A stretch of 28,513 bases of DNA from JAYUHK01 sp043767025. Lineage in GTDB: Bacteria; Bacteroidota; Bacteroidia; Chitinophagales; Saprospiraceae. The stretch covers positions 1 to 28,513 of the forward strand of contig JAYUHK010000079.1 of the NCBI GenBank assembly GCA_043767025.1, read 5' to 3'. The notes below the pieces were generated by a model. The model had not been told where the DNA came from and did no database searches. It saw only the letters and a list, made by a program, of their open reading frames with translations. Position 1 is the first letter of the stretch; each line of letters begins with the position of its first letter. Below are positions 7,809 to 14,306 of this stretch, piece by piece. A program made the position numbers and the translations under genes.

Positions 7809-8078
7809 TTATTCATCGACAATCTTACCCGACATTCTTGCTTGCGCTTCATTATCAGATAGATATCTATTTTTTGTATCTGTATACCAAATTTTGCCGT
7901 TAAGCTCATGTCCTACTACATTGATTTCGTCCATTGGAGTCAGTCGTTCCCCGTTATTCATTATTAATACCTCGAAACCTTCTTCGCCAAGTTCTTTTCT
8001 TATGACGTGGGTAGCTGCTTTATCTTCTCCTTTTTGAGGCTTTTTGTTAATAGTTTTGTTTAGTTCTTGTGTTTGCAA
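7809..8078 (-). CDS. Small soluble protein of unknown function
   Basis: The open frame gives 89 residues with no signal peptide or membrane segment: a charged lysine-rich N-terminus, a middle GFEVLIMNNGERLTP and a C-terminus ending MSGKIVDE. No family was recognised. The only upstream initiator in frame is a TTG at 8076-8078; otherwise the protein would begin at an internal ATG around residue 40. It lies 13 nt after a 35-codon membrane-peptide gene on the same strand, and the two probably form one unit. Its coding status is moderately supported by balanced composition and the absence of any competing frame. Confidence 0.5.
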   Translation of the reverse strand: MQTQELNKTINKKPQKGEDKAATHVIRKELGEEGFEVLIMNNGERLTPMDEINVVGHELNGKIWYTDTKNRYLSDNEAQARMSGKIVDE

Positions 8079-8091
8079 TTTTTCGTCCGCT

Positions 8092-8199
8092 TTATTTACG
8101 TCCGGCTTTGTTTATGGATAAATTCACCACTATAAATGCACCTAATCCGAGATTTATAAGTATACTTGTTGTTAATGCTACAATCTGTCCTGTTGTCAT
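8092..8199 (-). CDS. Tiny single-span membrane protein, 35 aa
   Basis: From the ATG at 8199 the minus strand encodes 35 residues. A polar start (MTTGQ) is followed by a continuous hydrophobic helix of about 22 residues (VALTTSILINLGLGAFIVVN) and a basic tail ending NKAGRK, which predicts one membrane span with the tail in the cytoplasm by the positive-inside rule. The stop codon lies 13 nt before the start of the next gene. No family was recognised; small subunits of transporters or regulatory membrane peptides look similar, but nothing here identifies a partner. Confidence 0.45.
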   Translation of the reverse strand: MTTGQIVALTTSILINLGLGAFIVVNLSINKAGRK

Positions 8200-8295
8200 C
8201 TTAATAATATTTAGTTTGTTTGTTAGAAAATCTATTTTATGAATAAATAATTCAGATAGTTTACCCAGTTCATAACCAACACCTGCTTTCTACGA

Positions 8296-10359
8296 TTACC
8301 AAATTTTAATTCGGTCGGCTTCTGATTTGTACATTTTGTCGCCTTCTTTCACTCCGAAAGCGGCATAAAATGGCGGAAAATTTTCCAACGGACCATTCAC
8401 GCGCCACATAGACGGACTGTGCGGGTCGGTTTTGATGCGCTGCAAAATAGTAGCATCTTTGTTTTTCATGCGCCAGACTTGCGCCAAACTCAAAAAGAAA
8501 CGTTGCTCGGCGGTGAATCCGTCTATTTTTGCATTTTTCTTACCTTGCTCTGTGTTTTTGAACGCTTCAAAAGCAATCGTAACGCCGCCCAAGTCGGCAA
8601 TATTTTCGCCCAAAGTCAAATCGCCATTCACATGGACGCTGTCAAGCACCGTGAATCCGCTGTATTGCTTGGAAACCGCCGCCGTTTTTGCCTTGAATTT
8701 TGTTTCGTCTTCTTTCGTCCACCAGTTTTTTAGGTTTCCGTCTTTGTCGTATTGCGAACCTTCGTCGTCGAATCCGTGCGTTATTTCGTGACCGATGACC
8801 ATTCCGATACCGCCGTAATTGATAGCGTCGTCGGCGTTGAGGTCGAAAAATGGAAACTGCAAAATCCCCGCCGGAAACACGATTTCGTTGAAAAGCGGAT
8901 TGTAATAAGCGTTGATGGTCGGCGGAGTCATTTCCCACTCGGTTTTATCTACGGGCTTGCCCTGTTTTACCAAGTTTCGGTCGTTTTCCAACTGGTTGCT
9001 GCGCATCATATTTCCAAAATAATCATTGCGTTTGACTTCTATATTGTACTCTTTCCACTTGTCAGGAAAACCAATTTTTTTGATAAAAGTAGCTAATTTT
9101 TCTTGTGCTTTCACCTTCGTAGCGTCGCTCATCCAGTCGAGCTGAGCGATGCGTTTGCTGTACGTTTGTTGCAAATTATTGACCAAATCCATCATTCTTT
9201 TTTTGGCAGCATCGGTAAAATATTGCTTCACATAAAGCTGTCCGAGTGCCTCTCCAAACAAGCCATCGACCAAGAGCGCAACCCTTTCGCTGCGTGGCTT
9301 TTGAGCCAACTGACCGCTCAAAGTACGGCTGTAAAAATCGAAATGCGCTTCGTCAAATTCTTTGCTCAACAAGGACGATGCGCCCGATATTTCGTGAAAG
9401 CGCAGGTATTGTTTCCAGCTATCTACTTTTTCGGTCGCGAGAGCTTTTCCGAAGGTCTGCACAAAAGTCGGTTGCTTGACTACGAAAGAATCCAGCGTAA
9501 TTTTCAATGTCACAAAAGCAGCGTCCCAGTCCAAATTTGGGGATAGTTTTTTCAGACCTGCTTTATTCATTTTGTGATAATTTTTGTTGGGGTCGCGAAG
9601 TTCTACGTTTCCAAAATGTCCGCTTGCCAACTTGGTTTCCAACGCCAACACGGAGGCAGCATTGGTGGCAGCTTTTGCCGCATCATCGCCCGTAAGTTGG
9701 AATAATTTTGCGATATATTCCGAGTATGCCTTGCGTTGCTCCACGATTTTCGCTTCTTTGGAGAAGTAATAATCTTTTTCGGGCAGTCCGAGTCCGCTTT
9801 GAGAAAAAATGCAGGTGTTAATGGCTGCGTTTTTATCATCTGGAGCGACATAAAAATTGAACAGCGTTCCGTCGCCCATCGCATGATGTTTGTTGATAAA
9901 TGCAAACACCGCTTTGTTGTCGGCGAGGGCGTTTATTTCGGTCAATACTGGCGTAAGTGGCTGATAGCCAAGCTGTTCGATGGCTGCGGTATCCATTCCG
10001 CTTGCGTACAAATCGCCTACTTTTTGCTCCACCGTGCCAGCCGCCGCCTTGCTATTGGAGGCTGCTTCGCAAATATTTTTCATTACTTCGCGGTTGTGTT
10101 TGCGAAGGTCATTGAACGCTCCCACGCCGCTTTCGGTCGGTTCGATGACGACCGTTTTGTTCCACGCTCCGTTGGCGTAGAGCCAAAAATTATCGCCCGC
10201 TTTCACCGTAGTATCCATGAAAGAAGGGTCTAAAAATTTGCTGCGCGTCGTTTTGTCGGCAGCATCTGAATTTTTAGACGTAGTTTTTTGATTGCTGTTG
10301 CAACTTTGGAGGCAAAAAACGGCTGCCGCTCCGATTGCGATTAAAATATTTGATTTCAT
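8296..10359 (-). CDS. M13 family (neprilysin/PepO-like) zinc metallopeptidase lipoprotein
   Basis: The 687-residue product has a lipoprotein signal (MKSNILIAIG... with LQSC, Cys20), the M13 N-terminal helical domain, and the catalytic block: NAYYNPLFNEIVFPAGIL (483-500), zinc motif HEITH (524-528) and ExxxD in GENIAD (E585, D589). The C-terminus ends IKIW, close to the family's usual CxxW end. These enzymes cleave oligopeptides; with a lipid anchor it should work on the envelope, possibly on imported or turned-over peptides. The open frame runs on to 10509, but the ATG at 10359 gives the signal peptide and sits just below a -7 element. Length is normal for the family. Confidence 0.93.
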   Translation of the reverse strand: MKSNILIAIGAAAVFCLQSCNSNQKTTSKNSDAADKTTRSKFLDPSFMDTTVKAGDNFWLYANGAWNKTVVIEPTESGVGAFNDLRKHNREVMKNICEAASNSKAAAGTVEQKVGDLYASGMDTAAIEQLGYQPLTPVLTEINALADNKAVFAFINKHHAMGDGTLFNFYVAPDDKNAAINTCIFSQSGLGLPEKDYYFSKEAKIVEQRKAYSEYIAKLFQLTGDDAAKAATNAASVLALETKLASGHFGNVELRDPNKNYHKMNKAGLKKLSPNLDWDAAFVTLKITLDSFVVKQPTFVQTFGKALATEKVDSWKQYLRFHEISGASSLLSKEFDEAHFDFYSRTLSGQLAQKPRSERVALLVDGLFGEALGQLYVKQYFTDAAKKRMMDLVNNLQQTYSKRIAQLDWMSDATKVKAQEKLATFIKKIGFPDKWKEYNIEVKRNDYFGNMMRSNQLENDRNLVKQGKPVDKTEWEMTPPTINAYYNPLFNEIVFPAGILQFPFFDLNADDAINYGGIGMVIGHEITHGFDDEGSQYDKDGNLKNWWTKEDETKFKAKTAAVSKQYSGFTVLDSVHVNGDLTLGENIADLGGVTIAFEAFKNTEQGKKNAKIDGFTAEQRFFLSLAQVWRMKNKDATILQRIKTDPHSPSMWRVNGPLENFPPFYAAFGVKEGDKMYKSEADRIKIW

Positions 10360-10388
10360 TGTTGAATTTGGTTGTAAAATAATTTGGT

Positions 10389-10396
10389 CAAAAGTA
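10389..10396 (-). promoter_or_regulatory. -7 element of the M13 peptidase gene
   Basis: TACTTTTG on the minus strand matches TAnnTTTG, 29 nt before the chosen ATG at 10359. The -33 region is only T-rich, without a TTG at a 20-nt spacing. It lies inside the longer open frame and so supports the shorter start. Confidence 0.45.
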
Positions 10397-10468
10397 CGAC
10401 AACTTTTGGCTTTTTGGGTAAAAAATTGGTCTTTTATATGAGCGTTTTGGTCGAAAATGAGATAAATT

Positions 10469-11101
10469 TTAATAGGTTCGAGCCTCCAAAACCTCCAAAA
10501 TATTGGCATACACTTTTTTGGGCGTAGCCAAAAAATCCTCGACGCTTATCCATTCAGCTTTTTCGATGTCTTCTTCCGCCTGCGGAATCAACTCAACATC
10601 AGACGTTTGCATTTCGTACCAATACGTTTTCTTCAAAATACGTTTTTTACCTTCCTTGTACACGTGGAAAGTAGTCACGAGTTCCGCGCCCAACTCGACC
10701 TGCTGCAAGCCAGTTTCTTCCTGCACTTCGCGGATTGCCGCTTGCGCTGGCGTTTCGCCGGCATCTAATTTTCCTTTGGGCAAGTCCCACCAGCCGCGCC
10801 GAAAAATAAAAAGGGTTTCTTTTTTTTCGTTTTGTACCAAGCCGCCTGCCGCCTCGATTAGTTTAAAAAGAGCATAAAAATCGCTGACCAGCAGCGAAAA
10901 ATCATCAGAATAAATGCCCACAGAGTCCAAATGTTTGTTGCCGCCTTTTTCGAGCATATCCACATATTGAAGCAGGGTTTTTGATTTTTTGAGGTAGCGC
11001 GCCGTCATTTGGCGGTCGCTCGTGCTGTCCAAAATCCGTGTTCTGCCTTCTTTTTCGTCCATCAAAAGCAGCGGAGTTTCGTTGATGTATATTTTTAGCA
11101 T
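10469..11101 (-). CDS. NUDIX hydrolase
   Basis: The 210-residue protein has a full Nudix box at residues 110-132 (G-x5-E-x7-REVQEETGL), preceded by FRRGWWDLPKG, a common lead-in for the fold. An N-terminal segment of about 80 residues lies outside the catalytic fold and was not recognised. Nudix enzymes hydrolyse nucleoside diphosphates linked to another group; the substrate cannot be read from the sequence. The gene ends 109 nt before the M13 peptidase start, with a separate -7 element for that gene between them. A near-consensus -7 element (TACTTTTA, 11142-11149) lies upstream, and the first copy of the palindromic repeat covers its -33 region. Confidence 0.88.
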   Translation of the reverse strand: MLKIYINETPLLLMDEKEGRTRILDSTSDRQMTARYLKKSKTLLQYVDMLEKGGNKHLDSVGIYSDDFSLLVSDFYALFKLIEAAGGLVQNEKKETLFIFRRGWWDLPKGKLDAGETPAQAAIREVQEETGLQQVELGAELVTTFHVYKEGKKRILKKTYWYEMQTSDVELIPQAEEDIEKAEWISVEDFLATPKKVYANILEVLEARTY

Positions 11102-11165
11102 AAATTTTTATTTGGTAATAAGTGGTCGGTGTTTTTTTTCTTAAAAGTAGTGTAAAGTTTCGCCG

Positions 11166-11320
11166 TTATAAATATTTGAACCCGTTGGGTTCAGCACAGT
11201 TATCCCAAAGTGATAAAATATTCATAGAAAAAATTTTGTAAAAAATGATGTTTGTAAAAAATAATGTATCCGTATGTGTGCGACCCCTTCAGGGTCGTAT
11301 TTGCGTCGTGTCTTTCGCCG
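11166..11320. repeat. Composite REP-like unit 1 (155 nt)
   Basis: This stretch carries three small palindromes in order: GAACCC-GTT-GGGTTC, an imperfect TATCCC-AAA-GTGATA and CGACCC-CTTCA-GGGTCG. It is repeated, with a few substitutions and a 15-nt length difference, at 11321-11460. In the second copy the middle palindrome is perfect (TATCCC-CAA-GGGATA). No open reading frame of note is present. Confidence 0.85.
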
Positions 11321-11591
11321 TTATAAATATTTGAACCCGTTGGGTTCAGCACGATTATCCCCAAGGGATAAAATATTTATATAAAAAATATTTGTAAAAA
11401 ATGATGTATCCGTATGTGTGCGACCCCTTCAGGGTCGTATTTACGTCGTGTCTTTCGCCGTTATAAATATTTGAACCCGTTGGGTTCTTGTCAATGTTAC
11501 AAATGCGCGAATCTATAAATATTTGAACCCGTTGGGTTCGGATTGTTATTCAATCCACGCGAATCTATAAATATTTGAACCCGTTGGGTTC
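11167..11591. repeat. Array of five 26-nt REP-like palindrome copies
   Basis: Five identical 26-nt copies, TATAAATATTT followed by the palindrome GAACCCGTTGGGTTC, begin at 11167, 11322, 11462, 11514 and 11566. Their spacing is 155, 140, 52 and 52 nt, so the array combines long and short units. It lies immediately after the stop codon of an IS200-like transposase gene, the arrangement expected for REP elements with their associated tyrosine transposase. Each copy can form a 6-bp stem with a 3-nt loop. Confidence 0.9.
11321..11460. repeat. Composite REP-like unit 2 (140 nt)
   Basis: This is the second copy of the three-palindrome unit. It is nearly identical to 11166-11320 over both ends; the differences are mainly in the A/T-rich middle, where about 15 nt are missing. 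Confidence 0.85.
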
Positions 11592-11609
11592 GGATTGTTA
11601 TTCAATCCA
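11462..11609. repeat. 52-nt tandem units running into the transposase gene end
   Basis: Units begin at 11462, 11514 and 11566. The second and third are identical for 44 nt (11514-11557 and 11566-11609). The third ends inside the transposase gene, covering its last three codons (W-I-E) and the stop. Each unit has the GAACCC-GTT-GGGTTC palindrome followed by a second hairpin: GGATTG-TTATT-CAATCC in units 2 and 3, and a different TTGT...ACAA hairpin in unit 1. Units 1 and 2 also share the tail CGCGAATC. Confidence 0.88.
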
Positions 11610-12059
11610 ATCAAACAAGTATTCATCTTTGTAATCAATTTGAAATTTTGTTAAAAAATCGTTGTATTCCTCTCGAAATATTTGTTTTTTGTGGTACTCT
11701 TTTTGGTTATTGATGTATTTTATCACATTATCCAATGCGGAATGGCTGTATGAAAACGCGCCGAACCCTTCCTGCCATTGAAATTTGTGTGGCGTAAATT
11801 GCTTTTCATTAATAAAACCATTGCTTGACTTTTTTACCTCCCTTACCAAATCGGATAAGCAGCAAGTTGGTTTCATACCGACAAACAAGTGGATATGGTC
11901 GGGCATTCCATTGATAGCGAGCATTTTTTGCCCTTTGTTTTGTACTATTCCCGTGATGTATTTATACAGTTCATTTTCCCAATCGGGCTGAATGAGGCTC
12001 TCTCTGCCTTTCACAGCAAAAACAATCTGAATATATATTTGAGAAAATGTGCTTGCCAT
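11598..12059 (-). CDS. IS200-like Y1 transposase, REP-associated (RAYT-type)
   Basis: The 153-residue protein has the HUH motif H55-I-H57 in GMPDHIHLFVG and a candidate nucleophilic tyrosine at Y115 in NVIKYINNQ, in the usual order and spacing for Y1_Tnp single-strand DNA transposases. The length and the WQEGFGAFSYS block match the IS200/IS605 TnpA superfamily. Such enzymes nick and join single-stranded DNA next to small hairpins. Here the gene is followed at once by an array of palindromes, with no second IS605 gene (TnpB), which suggests a single-copy REP-associated transposase rather than a normal insertion sequence. The stop codon lies in the loop of a GGATTG...CAATCC hairpin. All visible catalytic residues are intact. 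Confidence 0.88.
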   Translation of the reverse strand: MASTFSQIYIQIVFAVKGRESLIQPDWENELYKYITGIVQNKGQKMLAINGMPDHIHLFVGMKPTCCLSDLVREVKKSSNGFINEKQFTPHKFQWQEGFGAFSYSHSALDNVIKYINNQKEYHKKQIFREEYNDFLTKFQIDYKDEYLFDWIE

Positions 12060-12281
12060 ATTTAGATAGATTGAATTTTTTCAACAAGTTGATTTTTAGT
12101 TTGTCATTTTTTGTGTGAATTAGTGCATCAAATTATTAGTAATTGATTGCAAAACGCAGTGAAAGCGGTACAAAAGCTGTTAATATAGCACTATTCTCTT
12201 TCATACATTTCAAACTACAACCCATTTTTTCATCATTCTTACCCAAATTTACGCATTATTGATACTTTGTATGGTGCTTTT

Positions 12282-12312
12282 TTGCAAATAAAACAAAATA
12301 TAGTTATTTTTA
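12282..12312 (+). promoter_or_regulatory. Promoter of the orphan response-regulator-like gene
   Basis: TTG (12282-12284), exactly 20 nt, then TATTTTTA (12305-12312) differ from TTG-N20-TAnnTTTG only in the last base. The leader would be about 35 nt. The preceding 220 nt (12060-12281) are AT-rich and hold nothing else recognised. Confidence 0.55.
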
Positions 12313-12352
12313 CCGCTCGAAATAGGAAAGTTCCCAAAGATTGTATTTATCC

Positions 12353-13021
12353 ATGAAAAAAAATATCAAAATTGTCATCGCCGACGACCGACGTTTACTG
12401 ACCGACGGACTGAAAAGTCTGCTGGCTCAAAGCACGTGCGACTACGAATTTCGGGTGATAGGAATGGTCGAAAACAGCGAGGACTTGGTAGAGATTTTTA
12501 AGCGGCACCAGCCAGATTTGTTGATGCTCAACCTCCGACTTGGCGAAAAAACCGACATCACCAAAGCACTTTCTAATATCCAGTCGCAGCTCAATGGCGC
12601 AAAAATAATCGCATTGCCGACTTCCGAGGAGTTCAGTCCAACGCTCCAACAGGACGCAGCTCGGTACGGTGTAACTTCTTTTTTGAGTAAATATTGCGGA
12701 GCAAAGGATTGTATTTTCGCAATCAATGAAGTGCTTTTGGGCAGGACTTACCGACACAGCAGCGCGACCGAATCGGTAGAAGTTTCTAAAAATAATCCGC
12801 AGCAGGCGAAAGCAACTTTTATCAAAAAATCCCGCCTCACCGCTCGCGAAGTGCAGATTTTAGAACTCATCGGGAAAGCGAAAGGGAATAAAGAAATCGG
12901 TAAAGAGCTATTTATCAGCGACCAGACGGTGGCGGTACACCGCAAAAACATCATGCGCAAACTCAACGTCAATAACACGCCAGCCATTTTGAAGTTGGCT
13001 TACGACAACAATATGGTCTAA
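12353..13021 (+). CDS. NarL/LuxR-type regulator with degenerate receiver domain
   Basis: Residues 1-125 form a receiver-like domain: acidic pair D11-D12 in IVIADD, a LLMLNLRLG segment where the phospho-acceptor should be, P89-T90 in IIALPTSEE, and the conserved lysine K113 in FLSKY. The acceptor aspartate is replaced by asparagine at residue 60 (codon AAC). Residues 159-222 are a LuxR-type helix-turn-helix (LTAREVQILELIGKAKGNKEIG, ISDQTVAVHRKNIMRKL) that should bind DNA. The protein therefore looks like a transcription factor that is not switched by ordinary Asp phosphorylation. No histidine kinase gene is nearby. A TTG four codons upstream is open in frame, but the ATG gives the standard MKKNIKIVIADD start. 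Confidence 0.9.
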   Translation: MKKNIKIVIADDRRLLTDGLKSLLAQSTCDYEFRVIGMVENSEDLVEIFKRHQPDLLMLNLRLGEKTDITKALSNIQSQLNGAKIIALPTSEEFSPTLQQDAARYGVTSFLSKYCGAKDCIFAINEVLLGRTYRHSSATESVEVSKNNPQQAKATFIKKSRLTAREVQILELIGKAKGNKEIGKELFISDQTVAVHRKNIMRKLNVNNTPAILKLAYDNNMV

Positions 13022-13228
13022 AAAAAAGGAAGCCCCCCTCTTAGCTTATGAAGAGAGAGGCCATCCCAAAAACCATCTTTGAGGAATGTGACCGAAATAA
13101 ATTACCCATTTTTTTTAAAAAATTTGAATACTTTATTCTTCTTCATTCCCAAGCATCGCACAAGGCGGCTTTTAATATCTTGTCACTTCTTGACATTTAT
13201 GACTTTGCAAAAACAATACCAATTTTTT

Positions 13229-14164
13229 TTAATTTCTGTATTTTTTTTGTCGGTCAAATTTTTTGTCTGACCTACTAAATTCGTAGCCCACCGTGAACTC
13301 ATGTCCGCCAGAGTTGTACTCTTGGAATTTTTGGAGCGAATAATCGTAAGAATATATCAATCGAAATCCATTGAATTTGGTACCCAACAGCACGCCCACC
13401 GCGCCTTTGTCGTAGGCTTTATAGACCAATCCTGCCATAAATACTTCGTTGAGAAAAGACGCACGAAGGCTCAAATCCGCCTGAAACGGCGCAGTGCGCA
13501 CCTGACCAACCATCAAAACTGGCTCCAAAGTAATGTCGCCCAAAGCGTATTTGTAGCCCGCTATGATTTGGAACGTGCTGAACACCGTATTGCTATCCGC
13601 TTTCGAGCCTGCCACCTTGCTCAAGCGCGCGCTGACCAATCCCGGCAGCGAAACTCCAAAGTAAAACTTATCGCTCAAAGACCCAAAAACTCCTATCGAA
13701 GCGTCGAATGTCTTTACTCCGTCCATCATGCGCTGCACTACCAAGTCATTGACGTTGAGCAACGTGTTGTTGGTTTGGGCGAGCAGGCGAGTTTGTTGGA
13801 TTTGGGTCGAAAGTCCGATACCCATTTTGAAGTCGTCGCCCAATTTGTAGCGAAATGAGTACGAAAGTTGTCCCCGAATACGATTGAGTTGGGCGATATT
13901 TTCAGAAAAAACCATTGCGCCCAAGCCCAGATTATTGTTCATCGGTCCGTTGTATGAGATAGCATAAGTTTTGGGCGCGTCCGGAAAACCAGTCCAGCCA
14001 TTTCTGAAATGCGCAAAAACGTTGTGGTTTTCGGAGAAACCCGTCGCACCCGGATTGATGAGTGTCGGATTGAACAAATAATGAGAGAGTATCGCCTCGT
14101 CTTGGGCGTAGGCGGTGGCTGCGAAAGCAGCTACCAAAGAAAGTATAATTGTTAATTTTTTCAT
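13229..14164 (-). CDS. PorP/SprF family type IX secretion outer-membrane protein
   Basis: The 311-residue product has a signal peptide (MKKLTIILSLVAAFAATAYAQ), then the family signature LSHYLFNPTLINPGATG and a series of amphipathic beta strands ending near FTVGYEF. PorP/SprF proteins sit in the outer membrane and help T9SS cargo reach the surface; in Flavobacterium johnsoniae SprF is needed for the type B cargo SprB (established knowledge). The gene lies directly downstream of a 2000-residue type B cargo gene, fitting a dedicated partner. The open frame extends to 14209, but the ATG at 14164 begins the signal peptide. A 16-bp hairpin separates it from the adhesin gene. Confidence 0.93.
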   Translation of the reverse strand: MKKLTIILSLVAAFAATAYAQDEAILSHYLFNPTLINPGATGFSENHNVFAHFRNGWTGFPDAPKTYAISYNGPMNNNLGLGAMVFSENIAQLNRIRGQLSYSFRYKLGDDFKMGIGLSTQIQQTRLLAQTNNTLLNVNDLVVQRMMDGVKTFDASIGVFGSLSDKFYFGVSLPGLVSARLSKVAGSKADSNTVFSTFQIIAGYKYALGDITLEPVLMVGQVRTAPFQADLSLRASFLNEVFMAGLVYKAYDKGAVGVLLGTKFNGFRLIYSYDYSLQKFQEYNSGGHEFTVGYEFSRSDKKFDRQKKYRN

Positions 14165-14200
14165 TTTTAGGATATTGAAAATTTTATAGTTGGGAAAGTT

Positions 14201-14238
14201 CAGGAACAAATAATTTCGTGTAAAATTATTTGTTCCTG
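14201..14238 (-). terminator. Hairpin between adhesin and porP genes
   Basis: A perfect 16-bp stem (14201-14216 and 14223-14238) has a 6-nt loop, 69 nt past the adhesin stop codon. No T-run follows on the minus strand, so it may be a partial terminator or an mRNA-stabilising or processing hairpin that sets porP expression relative to the adhesin. Confidence 0.5.
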
Positions 14239-14306
14239 ATGAGATGATTTTTTATTTGAAATGAGAAAAAATAAGTAATTTATTTTCACACATTTATTTA
14301 TTTGGT

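Noticed and set aside
11167..11591. CRISPR array
   Set aside because: Intervals of 155, 140, 52 and 52 nt are irregular and themselves repeated, and the units are small palindromes beside a Y1 transposase; no cas genes are present.
13048..13278. 76-codon plus-strand frame between the regulator and porP
   Set aside because: It runs into the end of porP, is dominated by Phe/Ile/Lys from AT-rich DNA, and lacks a promoter.
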